Translations under genes and position numbers: made by a program
In this document: one piece after another, positions 9,968 to 20,267 of the stretch
Layout: every line of letters begins with the position of its first letter
How positions within the stretch are numbered: position 1 is the stretch's first letter
Source of the DNA: Cinnamomum chago
Taxonomy: Eukaryota; Streptophyta; Magnoliopsida; Laurales; Lauraceae
Reading direction: 5' to 3'
Length of the DNA stretch: 64,000 nucleotides
Assembly (NCBI GenBank): GCA_038049695.1
Contig: CP142453.1
Span: 35,501,501-35,565,500 of the forward strand
The notes under the pieces: model-generated
The model's database searches: none
What the model was told of the DNA's origin: nothing
Seen by the model: the letters and a program-made list of their open reading frames with translations, nothing else

Positions 9968-11113
9968 ATGTCTTCTAAGGATAAATGCAAACAACCCATA
10001 GATTCTGATAAAGCCTCTGTTCCTGTTAATGAAGAACTACCTTTTCAAATACCTTTTCCATCTTTCTATCCAGCACCCTCTGCTGCTTCTCAAACCCTTA
10101 TTGATAACATTTGGAGTGCATGCCTTACTGGCCAATGTAATTTTCTAATGCGAAAGCACCTTTCTGATTTGTCCAATCATATCAAATATTTGGAATAAAA
10201 AATTCAAATGCTTGAACAACAATGTGCATCGTCATCCCTCCCTCTAATTGAATACAGACAACAAATCCTGGAAAGGGTTGATACTCTTCTTCCGGATGAT
10301 TTAACTGCAAGAATTAGAGAGGAAACTCTCTCTTGTCAGATCATGGAGCGATTAATTAATCAAGCATCCTATCTCAGCTGGGCCACTGGATTTCCAAAGA
10401 TGTTCTTATCCGCTGAAGAATTTGATATTTCTTCTATTGAACAAGGTCTAGTTCATCGATTCATTCTCGATAGAGATAATTTAGCAAATCATCGACAGTT
10501 GCCTGCAATTGTCAAATATTCTCTCAGTTGCCTTAGTATTACCAAGCGCAATCTTCTCATGACAATCTCTTCCACTCTTAGTGAAAGAGATGAATTCCAA
10601 TTTTATCAACCATATCAATTATGGATCATTATGAATTATGAAGACGGAGATTTATTTTGTCAAAAATACAGTGTTCCAATCAATGATTATGAACATCTTC
10701 CTGATCGAAATTGGAATCAAGCAGAACAATTTGAATCCTCAGATGTTGAAGATCTCAGTTACAGCCAGAAGCGTCTACAATTCTACAATATTCAAGCAGA
10801 TCAAAATCAAAGATTCATCAATCTCAAAAGACATCTTGAATTCGCCCGTACTGTTAAGGGTCTCTGGAGCGATGGTCGTCGCGTTGTATGCATTGATGAA
10901 GATCTTGCAGACGATACATTCGTTTATTATGATCCCTTTCGAGCTGGTCATACAGTCCTTGATGAAATTCTCGAAACATTTCAAGATGCATCGTCTCTTC
11001 ATGTTACCGAAAAAACAAAGAGACAGCTTATCAAGCTCTTCCAAAGAGAAAATGACTATGGAATATGGACTCCCAGTCCACAACCACTAGATTACTACCT
11101 CATAAATGATTAA
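9968..11113 (+). pseudogene. Second ORF of plus-strand caulimovirid half, one stop
   Basis: A single frame of 382 codons including the terminal stop, interrupted only by TAA at 10,196-10,198. The first 76 codons are Pro/Ser-rich, then comes a short coiled stretch, then a folded-looking 301-residue part with many aromatic residues (FQFYQPYQLWIIMNYEDGD near its middle, and YGIWTPSPQPLDYY at the end). I recognise no characterised domain. It occupies the same place as the 391-codon ORF of the other half, immediately before the shared 3' segment, but shows no sequence relation to it. It could be a transactivator-like or component-specific protein; that is inference only. Confidence 0.65.
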
Positions 11114-11130
11114 AATCCAGCACACATTCA

Positions 11131-11290
11131 ACAATTACTCTACACTTAGTTCTTACAACTGCAGATCAAGCAAATTTCAATGTGGATTTTGCCATCAAAT
11201 GCAGCCTTCATCAACCCCCATGTAGAATTAATTCAGCAATACATTTTTAATGAAGTCCCAACAATTATTTCCCATGCAGCCAAGTGTCTA
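11131..11290 (+). repeat. Shared 3' noncoding segment of viral halves (plus copy)
   Basis: Partner of 3,528-3,706 (minus). It begins 18 bases after the ORF stop, and alignment is best over the first roughly 100 bases. It shows that the two halves share 3' as well as 5' sequence. Confidence 0.85.
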
Positions 11291-11327
11291 GCCATAAATT
11301 CATATCATGGAAAACTCACTTCTAAGC

Positions 11328-11333
11328 AATAAA
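11328..11333 (+). promoter_or_regulatory. AATAAA poly(A)-like signal, plus-strand viral half
   Basis: AATAAA in GCAATAAAT, at the position corresponding to the minus-strand half. A second AATAAA lies at about 11,397-11,402. Confidence 0.5.
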
Positions 11334-12224
11334 TGCCATCTTCCCCATGTCATTCTCATACCTTTAAAAGGTTACACTCAATTTCGTATCAAGACTCAAT
11401 AAAGAATTCCTACAAATGCAATAACTTGAGCAAAGTCAACAAAAGGGGCTCCTTTTTGGTACTCCACCATCCCATTCCAATTATCAATACGGCCATCCCT
11501 CCTGCGGGCAATGCAATGACTTCAAAGATCAAAAACTGCAGAGGGGGAGAGTTATGCAAAAATCAATAAACGTTCCAATCAATGGTGGAGACTGAGATGA
11601 AGAAGAGAGCCGAAGAGGGAGAGAGTTGCTGGAAAGAAAGAACTAGAGAGAGAGCTGAGAGTGCTGGAGAGACAAAGAGGTAGAGATGAAATGCGATAGA
11701 GATGAGAGGGAAGAAAGGATGAGCTGGAGCATTAAATAGATAAGCTCATCCATTTTTTACAAATAACCCCCCATAGTTAAACCAAAATACATACAAGTCC
11801 ACTTTGAAAAGAAAATTTACAAATAGGTCCCTATTAATAAAAATCTCTAATCAAAAGACTAATCAAGGTTATTTAATCTAAATAAAATAATTAGCACTAA
11901 TGACCCTAATTAAAATTCAGAATGTCACATACTCCCACTTTTGAAATGTGAATACTCCCACTTTTAAAATGGGAGAATTCCTTCATCCAAAAATTGACAC
12001 TCATTCTTTTCCATAAACATGATTAACATTCAAAATCAAATCAAATCAAGATAAACCATTTAAAATATGCAATTTAAATCAAATACTTGCATCTAATCGG
12101 AAGCTAATCCAAACCTTATAAACCTCGGTCAAGCCAAGCTTTCACCGAGAGCTTCTCTCTACAAACAAAGACCCAAAAATCCATCCTAAAAAGGAAAATC
12201 CAAACTCAAAAACAGAAAACACAG
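11334..12224. other. Gene-free stretch after viral relic
   Basis: Noncoding, with a purine-rich GAGA segment at about 11,580-11,720, then AT-rich sequence containing two close copies of an ACTCCCACTTTT word near 11,930-11,965. The right edge of the viral insertion was not found. Confidence 0.4.
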
Positions 12225-12918
12225 AGGAGATGAAGAATTGCCTCCTCTTTACTTAAGTATTTATGTGATTGAGAGAAATTGTAGAGAGTGCGATGAAAGC
12301 TTTGTAAAAAATTGAAGATTTGTAATGAAAGCTTTGTCTTTCTTCAATGGGTAGCTAATCATTTGATTGGATCTTCTAGATGATGCTAAGTTGATGCTAT
12401 TCCTTTTGCTTATGCTCTTAATTCCCATTGTTTATGAGCTTAACATACTAGTATAGATTTTTCTTCATTGCAATGTGCTACCTTCCATGCTTATTTTCTA
12501 TCTTAGCATTCTTTTTACAGTCTATGCTTAGGTTTGATAAATCATGCTTAAGAGTTAATATCTTTTAATGGTTTATGCTTACTTTTGATAGATAGTCATT
12601 AGAAATTTTTTCTTTTATGAAGGGAAGAAAGTCTTAGCTATTAGATTGTTAATTTCTATCTTAGAGCTTTAAAGCTATATTTTTTAAATCTAAGCATTGA
12701 TTTGTCATTATAGATTTGAGTATTTGTTTCGAAAAAGAGAAGAGCATTAGTGTTGGATTAGTGTTACTTAGTGGATTCTAGATGGTTCAATCTATCAATT
12801 AGTATTGCTTGTTGCTTATTTTACTTACTTTAGTTAGATTCTATTCACATTCCCACACATTTATATATTCACTTATCTTAATTCTCACACTCCATTTTTC
12901 CATTCATACCATCAATAT
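12225..12918 (+). repeat. Dispersed repeat A, copy 2
   Basis: Collinear with 187-1,015, lacking the first few dozen bases. It ends where the left arm of the large inverted repeat begins. Confidence 0.7.
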
Positions 12919-13300
12919 GAGTTTACAAAAGATACACTTTCATAACATTTTTTTATGAGCTTTCAAAGATAAAAGAACTCAAAACACTATTTTTAGCATA
13001 AAAATCATAAATTTCCTACCCATCATGCTTTGCTCATATTTTTCCATTATAGATGGCCATTTGTATGCATTTATATAAGTTCCAATGGCTTTCATACAAA
13101 ATATGTTCGAAAATACTCTCAATTATGTTAATTTCTCTTTGAAAGTGTTAATTGAAGATTAAAGTTGATATTCAAGAGTCAAAGAGAGTAAGGATAAGTT
13201 TGGAAGACAATGGGATAAAGAAATGACAAAGTTAGGCCAATAATAAGAAGAAAAATGAAGGACCCGGGTTGGTATTTTAACCATATTTTTTTACTCGGGT
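12917..13300 (+). repeat. Large inverted repeat, left arm
   Basis: About 380 bp whose reverse complement is at 13,747-14,124, diverged but alignable throughout. Matching words include CAAAAGATACACTTTCATA, AACTCAAAACACTATTTTTA, ATGCTTTGCTCATAT and TTGAAGATTAAA. No coding capacity. It may be two repeat units in opposite orientation or a foldback element. Confidence 0.85.
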
Positions 13301-13473
13301 GTCCAATTGAGGTGAACTCAAAAGCATTGGAAAGTTTGTTCTAAGATTTACAAATCATATTGGACAACATTTTTCCCAATTCGGACGTTTCCGAGGTCAA
13401 AATCGCACATCAATCTGAGAACTGTTTTCTAACACAGGAATCTTATTCATATGTTCATATTTCTATTCTTGTG
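13301..13473. other. Spacer between repeat units
   Basis: Noncoding. It contains TCGGACGTTTCCGAGGTC-type sequence seen in many plant repeats; no family assigned. Confidence 0.4.
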
Positions 13474-13745
13474 AAGTTCCACATTGGAAAGAAACCAAAA
13501 GTGAGCAAGGCAAATGTTTCTTTATAAGAAAGGAAACTCTAGGCATTAAATACACAAGCAGGGAGAGCATCCGCCTCTTTACTTAAGCTATTCATGTAAT
13601 TGAAAGTAATTGGAGAGAGAAAGTGAGGAAAGCTTTGTAAAAATTGAAGATTTGGAATGAAAGATTTCTCTTCTCCAATGGGTGGCTAATCCCTTTGATT
13701 GGATGTTCTAGATGAAGCTAAGTTGATGCTATTTCTTTTGCTTAT
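13474..13745 (+). repeat. Dispersed repeat A, copy 3 (partial)
   Basis: Matches the first roughly 290 bases of copy 1 (CCACATTGGAAAG, GTGAGCAAGGCAAATGTTTC, TTTACTTAAGCTA). It stops abruptly at 13,745, directly against the right arm of the inverted repeat. Confidence 0.75.
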
Positions 13746-13746
13746 G

Positions 13747-14124
13747 GTCAAAATACAAATCCAGGTCTTAAATTTTTCTTCTTATTATTGGTCTAACTTT
13801 GTCATTTCTTCATCCAATTGTCTTCCAAATTTATCCTTACTCTTTTTAACTCTTGAATCTCAATTTTAATCTTCAAATCAATCTCCAATTAACACCTACA
13901 AAGAGAAATTAACATAATTGAGAGTATTTTCGAACATATTTTTTATGGAAGCCATTGGAACTCAAATAAATTCATACAAATGGTCATTTATAATGGAAAT
14001 ATATGAGCAAAGCATGATGGGGAGGAAATTTATGATTTTTCTGCTAAAAATAGTGTTTTGAGTTCTTTTATCTTTGAAAACTCATAAAATAATGCTATGA
14101 AAGTGCATCTTTTGTGAACTCATC
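13747..14124 (-). repeat. Large inverted repeat, right arm
   Basis: Reverse complement of 12,917-13,300. The 446-bp loop between the arms holds repeat A copy 3. Confidence 0.85.
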
Positions 14125-15637
14125 AGTTTCTAGCCAAGGAGAGAGAGGGCTTACCTCTTTGAAAATCAAGGAAGAAGAAGGTGTTGCAGGAGGGGGCTGT
14201 CACCGTCGGATTCGTACCAAAACAAAGTATGTTGCGAAGAAGGCGATGTGGGAGTTGATTGGCCGGGCTGGGTCGGGCAAGAAAAGCTTCCAAGGAGATG
14301 TTCTTCACCATGACATGGAAAGGAGAGGAGAGGAGGAAAAGTAGAGAGAGAGAAAGAATCTATTGAGTTTACTGTGGCCGGTTGCAAATGAGCTGGGAAT
14401 GAAAGTTGTAAAGGTAAGGGGTGGTAGGTGGCATTCAATGTGGTTGGTGGTGGTAGGTAGGATATTTTTGCAAGAACTTATGGTGTGAGTTTGTTACCAC
14501 CTCAGCAAGCAGAACTTGGGCGAGTTAACGAAGGTCTTCGGGGCCTCGGATAGATCAAGTCAAAGAAGAAGAATTACAGGTCTAGGGAAGAGCCTTCCAA
14601 CAAGCCAAGAATCATAATTTTCTCAGATCGTGGACAAAAGTTGATATTTTCTAAACTGTAGTATTTGTCTCGAAAAGAGTGCTGAGGGTCAAATTGTGCG
14701 TTTTGGGCCTCGGATGAATTCGGGTTGAACATGAAAGTTGCTGGGCAGGTCGAGATCTAATTTTTGAGAGCAAGAGTTACTCAATTCAAGGTTCCAAGGA
14801 AAAAGTCAACTGTCCGGTCAAAGCCTATCAATTTATGAGGGAATTGGTCAACTGAAGGGTTTCAGGGTTCAAATTGATTCGAGTTGAACACAGGAGTTGA
14901 ATAGAATGATAATATTGATCAAAATGAGCTTAGAATAATGTTTTTTCATAATTCAAGAATAATCTCCCGGTCTCAATCGAAAACACAAACGGGGTTCCAA
15001 CAAGGGTTCAAACTCTTCTCAGAGACTCTCAAAACTCCTCAAAGCTGATCAAAGACTATCCTAACATAGAAAACACCACAAATGGCCACTAATCCCCACT
15101 TAGCAATCCTAACCACCGAATTACTAGTGCTAACCCTAGGGTTAAGAGATCGGGTCCTTACATTGATGGAGACATTTACCTTTTAGAAAGGGACCCTTGA
15201 GCTATTGTTACATGGTTTGCTACGGGTTGTTTATGGATGAAAAAGACTTGTGCACAATTATATGTAGATGGGGGTGGAATGGTTATGGGACACATGGATG
15301 TTTGCATTTATATCTTCTGATTACAAGTCTGCATGTTGAACTGTGAATTAGTGCATACTATACATGTATTGTGAACATAATTTTTTTTTGAGATTTGCGA
15401 GATGTCTATATGTCATCAATCTTGATTATCAGAGATAATTGCTACATTCACTAGATTAATGTATGTAATTTGCCTTTCCAAAAGTGTGCTCAGGAATCTT
15501 CGATAAGGTATTGGTCTAAATCAATAGGACTAGCAGTCCATCCATCATATTGATAAAGTTCTCTTTCAGAATGACTGTATTAGTTGTCTCTATGTTCTTT
15601 TAGTGATATCAAGAGACACTTTTTAAAATTTATCGAG
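14125..15637. other. Gene-free stretch before CACTA-1
   Basis: Includes a purine-rich patch at 14,320-14,360 and stretches with many GGTC, CTCGG and CAAAATGAGC words, as in old plant LTR sequences. Short overlapping open frames on both strands at 14,114-14,438 have no family resemblance. No gene supported. Confidence 0.4.
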
Positions 15638-15640
15638 GAT
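15638..15640 (+). repeat. Target-site duplication GAT (left) of CACTA-1
   Basis: GAT immediately before CACTA; the same GAT follows TAGTG at 33,956-33,958. A 3-bp duplication is the rule for En/Spm elements. Confidence 0.93.
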
Positions 15641-15654
15641 CACTACAACAAACT

Positions 15655-16310
15655 GCACTTTTAGCGACGAAAGTTTTCGTCGCCAAAAGTCAAAAAATCG
15701 TCGGTAATATTTTTACCGACGAAAATTTTTTCGTCGGTCAGACGTCGGTAACAATCGGTGGACAAAACCTTTTCCCGACGAAAATTATTTTCGTCGGTAA
15801 AAATATTAAATCTTTACCGACAATTAAACCAAGTATAAAAATTAAAACACTTTTACCGACGTTTATTTTCGTCGGCAAAATAAAAAGGAAAAATAAAAAC
15901 GCCTATACCGACGTTTATTTTTCGTTGGCAAATAAAAATAAAAATAATAAAAAAAATTTACCGACGGTATTTTTCGTCGGTAAAAATCAAATTAAAAATA
16001 CAAAAGGTTTTACCGACGGTAGTTTTCGTCAGTAAAAATCAAATTTAAAAATAAAAAAATTATACCGACGTTTATTTTTCGTCGGCACAAAAAAAAAAAA
16101 ATTTAAAAACTTTTTGCCGACGATATATTTTCGTTTATAATTTATCGATGTTTGCCGACGTATAGATTTTTATCGATGTTTGCTGACGTATATTTTTGTC
16201 GGTAAAAAATCAAATTAAAATTTAAAAACTTTTACCGACGTTTTATTTTCGTCGGCAAAAATCCATTTTACCGACGTTTTTAATTTTCGTCGGTAAAAGT
16301 CTTTTTTTTT
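15655..16310. repeat. CACTA-1 subterminal repeats, 3' end
   Basis: Some two dozen copies of CCGACG or CGTCGG arranged as imperfect palindromes: TTTACCGACG, a T-rich centre, then CGTCGGTAAA, separated by A-rich spacers. In En/Spm such motifs are the binding sites of TNPA, which brings the ends together. Several copies have CG to TG or CA changes, as expected from methylated cytosines. Confidence 0.92.
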
Positions 16311-16523
16311 TAAATAAATATACATATAATGGCTTTTTCCATTCCAAAACCTGTATGTACAAACCTGTTCAATATAAAAATTGCATGCAAACAAAGTTCA
16401 TTTTTCATTAAACAAATCATTCATCTCATTAAACAAATATACAATCCAATATTCATATACAAATAAACTAAAAAAATAAAACACATTGAGCTAGTCCGCA
16501 ATTGACCCAAAGCGTCCATCAAT

Positions 16524-18255
16524 CTGCAAAAACAAAAACAACATTAGAATCTTTTCAATGAATTATATTATAAATGAAAGATAAACATGTATCTATATAT
16601 ATCGTTTCCTAAATTTTTTCCTTTTTGAAATTACAAACATGCATGTCAACTGCTGAAAATGGTACAAAAATTTCATGCACCGAAGGAAGTAGGACCTTAC
16701 AGTAAGGGACAAAAAGAAGGAAGAGGGAGTGCAGAAAAAGGATACATGGCTTTAGTCATCCTTAAGGTTCATCTGCTAAAGAATACCCTATTACCATAAC
16801 TTGTCGCTCCACATGCATTAACCCTACATTGGCCCTTGCTGCCAAATGCCAAACTTACTGAAAATGAAAGTTTGTAATATGTAGGAGAAAGTTGCCAAAT
16901 GCCAAACATGAAATTTCCACATTCTGATGGCTCATTGCTTCACAAAATCAAAGAATCAGAGTAAATAAAATGTCTCTATTTTCTACTTCTTTTAGGGATA
17001 AATGTATACAACATTAAACTATCAACAAAAAGACCAAAAGGATATTTACAAGAAAAAGTCTGACAAGCTCCTAGGCCAAGATATGACAAGGATACAATGT
17101 CTTAACAACATGCACACATAAAAAACACAAGACTTTTCATCGAATGGTGAGAAAACAGATTTTACATGGACTTTCTTTTTATTGGTAAGAAGTAAGAACA
17201 CAGACTTGACACTTGAAAATAAAGTATCCAAAAGATAAAATACAGAAGCATTGCTTCGGAGAATCTGTGGACCATGGCCAGCAAAGTGGAGGATCCAGCC
17301 TGAAAATTAGCTTTGCAATTCCATTACATCAACAGGTAACAAACATGACATGTCTCGAAAATCTATTTCCACAAAAGATTTCGCAGGGCATTGCCTTCTC
17401 TAATGAGCAGCACAAGTAAGATATCTAGTGATAAAAATATTCTACAAGTGGATGAGAAAGCTTTCCACTTCTGTTTCATGGTTTAGAAACATGGTCAACA
17501 AACGACAATTTTTCCCATTGCATGCCAGCTTCAGCAGACGGACACATGTTTTTTTATGGTACTGGTACAAAACCTTAAGGGACAGTTCCACAAAAATAGC
17601 TCATAGATCTGAAATTTCCCTAGAACACCTACCTTTTACATATTTATGGCAGAGGGATTCATACAACATCATTGGGATGTGAAAACTGAAAAGAGGCTCC
17701 CAAATGGTAAAGCTCAAATCCTAGGATTAAAGCAACCAGCGCCAGCTGGGAATTTGAAAAGGTGATTTTCCCATATTGAAAGACAAGAATTCACATGGGG
17801 AAATCTTCCATGCTTTTCCCATATGTGAATAAGATGTTCCGGATATGAGAGAAAGGTTTCCTATATGGAGAAAAGGGAAATGTGATTTGGGAAAGTTCAC
17901 GTTTTTGATTGGGAATCCTTCAAGAAGTCTTTCAAAACAGAAAAACTAAAAAAAAAAAAAAAAGTCAAGTAAAAAAATCTAAGTGTGGTATTGAGATTGC
18001 AATATTGAATGTTCCATGATAGTTTATATTGTTTTGCGCCAATGAGAACATCACTCTTTGTTGTGAGAAGCTGATGGAAATTCGCCAATAAATTTTGGAC
18101 TTTGGAGTGAGAACTCTAGCAACACTCCAATTACAATCTCAATCAGTCCAAACCCATGTTTTGTTTAAAAACCAAGATTCTATCTCGCCACCAAAGAGAG
18201 CCTAAAATTAAAAACATTCATCAATCAGAGTGAGGGTTGCTTTAATCCTAGCGCC
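16524..18255. other. Large TNPA intron, left part
   Basis: No recognisable coding exon. Short open frames at 17,213-17,682 show no family resemblance. A/T runs occur at about 17,945-17,965. This sequence may itself be captured intron or UTR material. Confidence 0.4.
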
Positions 18256-18688
18256 AAGGACTATAGTCTATATATGGGAAGCACAAAGGACTATAGTCCA
18301 TTTATATACACAGAGGGAGCCACTCTACAGAGTGCAGGTACTCACCATAATGGGCCCCACCTCAGTCCCCACCTGGGGACTGGAAGGGATCAAAAGACCT
18401 CTCCAACACGACTCATGTGCAGTGATGGAGGCTCCGATCATCACTGGCCCCATTTGATATCACCACCGCCAAGAAGTTTTCACAGGCCCCATTTGATATC
18501 ACCACTGCCAAGAAGTTTTCACAGTCCAAAACCAGTGCACACTTGATCCTACTGTTTAGTTCATTTGGATGGGTGCAAAACCCCATGACTGTCAATGAGT
18601 CCCTGTTTTATGATCCACGAGCATGGACCCACCACGTGTTCCAGAGCACCGGCACACTGAGGCTTCCCATATATAGACTATAGTCCTT
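18256..18688. mobile_element. MITE-like hairpin element, about 430 bp
   Basis: The outer 27 bp at 18,256-18,282 (beginning AAGGACTATAGTC) is exactly the reverse complement of 18,662-18,688. A second AAGGACTATAG word lies just inside the left end at 18,286-18,296. Inside is a tandem pair of 39-bp units (18,446-18,484 and 18,485-18,523). No coding capacity. A clear target duplication was not identified, so the superfamily is open. Confidence 0.75.
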
Positions 18689-19198
18689 TGTGCTTAACAT
18701 ATCAGGCCCGGCTGTGCCCAATTAACTCCTGACTCAGAGGGTTAGGCCTGTGTCCACCCGCCAGCCAGAAACACGGCCTAACTCCGGCCCAATCCAGGGT
18801 GGGCTCTTGCCGTCCCAGGTTAAGGCACCCGTAGAACCCAGTAAGATTATTTGAAGTTTGAGTGAGCCCAAGTTTGATGAACAAAGTCATATTCATTAAA
18901 CTCACTGTCTCTGAAGTTGGCTTGACTTTGTTAAGTGCAAATCAAGCCAGTGATTCTCATTCAACTCAGCGTCCCAGTGAGGTTTTTATTTTCTCCCTCT
19001 TGAACTACTCCTGTTGATAGACATGCATTCGAGTAACCAGGGGTATACCCAGGTATGAGAAATTGGGTGCTGAAGCCCCCACCCATACCTTAAAAAAAGT
19101 TAAAAGTTCCTAAGAATTCCTAATAGTACAAAACCTAAAGAAAGGATTGATTATCCAAACGTGTGTTTTATCTTAACAGGAAACGGACTCTGACTGAC
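18689..19198. other. Intron filler
   Basis: GC-richer block at 18,700-18,850 followed by sequence with GGGTATACCCAGGTATGAGA, a word seen in plant repeats. No gene. Confidence 0.35.
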
Positions 19199-19300
19199 CT
19201 CATTCCCAAGCAAAAATGCAGTGCTCTTCCTAAAAGGATGATGATTCACGGCAACTGCTCTGTCTGTGATCTCTACACCGCAGATATCGCAATCTCTCTC
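19199..19300 (-). pseudogene. Captured exon: SpoU-type tRNA/rRNA methyltransferase
   Basis: A 102-bp exon between TTTTCAG and GAG|GTCAGT on the minus strand, encoding ERDCDICGVEI, then NHHPFRKSTAFLLGNE. The FLLGNE motif belongs to the AdoMet-binding knot of SpoU 2'-O-ribose methyltransferases. Only one exon is present, with intact splice borders and flanking intron sequence, so it was captured as genomic DNA. It lies in the last TNPA intron, in the same orientation. Confidence 0.7.
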
Positions 19301-19425
19301 CTGAAAATCACCCCCAACAACATTACATTCATAAACATCTTCTTCAAAGAACTTCAAAGGGAAATTTTTTTTGCACTTCTTTCTTTTCCCTCCCCCTCCC
19401 TGCCTCTTTCTTTTACTTTGTTCGA

Positions 19426-19714
19426 CTAGAACTGTACATCACAGGCCCTCATGCCAGCAGATACCTTGTAAGTTGTAGCCAGTTTTACTTTTAAGCCATC
19501 CATTGCTTTATTGATTGTACATGGTATCTGCTGGCAGAACCCAGTCCCAGATCCTGGAACCTGATTGATAATCAAGTTCTGTCCTAGATGAACTAAAATG
19601 ATGTGTATGGAAACATTGGTGCTCAAATAACTTACTGCAATAGGTGTACACCCAATAGGATCGATGTAATCAGCAAATTTTGTGACCATTCCCTTCGTTG
19701 GATTAATACATAAC
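19426..19714 (-). pseudogene. Captured exon-like segments, gene not identified
   Basis: On the minus strand an open 79-bp segment (19,636-19,714) sits between GTGCAG and GCA|GTAAGT, encoding INPTKGMVTKFADYIDPIG. A second open stretch at 19,440-19,560 follows AATCAG and encodes VPGSGTGFCQQIP and more. The splice borders suggest host exons, but I cannot name the gene. Confidence 0.4.
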
Positions 19715-19901
19715 CTGCACCAAGTTACATATGGTATGAGAACTATAGTAATATATGTCAAAGAAAAAGGAAGATTGGAACAGAGATAAAGTAACATGGA
19801 TCAGGATCATTAAAAATTCAATTGAGGCGATTGAGGTTCTTCCCATCCATCATAATAATCACCGCTAACAAGATTGAACAAAAAACCACTATGATCAATT
19901 A

Positions 19902-20086
19902 ATTGTACAAGGAGGAGCCCTTTTCCCATGCCATACTCTCTAACAGCCGCTCTTCCAAGGAATGTAGATGTTGTTTCAACTCTCTTGGAAGGGTTTCTTC
20001 ATGCCTAACAAAACTCTCTATCACTTTGCTCAAATCAAAGGCAGTAATGCTAGTTCTCTCCAAAACAGCAGGAAACAACATGGTAA
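19902..20086 (-). pseudogene. Captured exon: retinoblastoma-related protein (RBR)
   Basis: About 185 bp after TTTCCAG on the minus strand. It encodes [19 protein letters not shown], then [15 protein letters not shown], and ends in [15 protein letters not shown]. This is the highly conserved part of the pocket region of plant RBR, the E2F-binding cell-cycle repressor. Without the rest of the gene it cannot make a working pocket protein. The downstream edge lacks a clear 5' splice site; the match stops at the TACAAT codons. Confidence 0.85.
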
Positions 20087-20190
20087 CTGGAAATAGAACT
20101 TAAACCACAAAATATGCAAAAGATGATATTATGGGGCAAAGTAAAAGGACAAAAAAAAAAAAAAAAGTAACTTAATTGCAACAATCTTAC

Positions 20191-20267
20191 CGAACCTTGT
20201 CATGGGGAAGAGGAACCCCCCACTCAGAAGATATCTTCCCATGCATTGCAGCCAACATAAGGGGAGT
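20191..20267 (-). pseudogene. Captured exon: ankyrin-repeat protein (XBAT-like?)
   Basis: A 77-bp segment between ATTAG and CG|GTAAG on the minus strand encodes TPLMLAAMHGK, an ankyrin-repeat signature, then SSEWGVPLPHDKV. The motif resembles XBAT-type ankyrin RING ligases, but one repeat is not enough to be sure. It is the most upstream of the captured segments in this intron. Confidence 0.4.

Noticed and set aside
10638-11090. Open frames on both strands inside the 9,968-11,113 ORF
   Set aside because: Shadows of the longer plus-strand ORF.
14114-14438. Overlapping open frames on both strands
   Set aside because: Short, no motif, no leader or splice context, in a repeat-rich flank. Likely chance.
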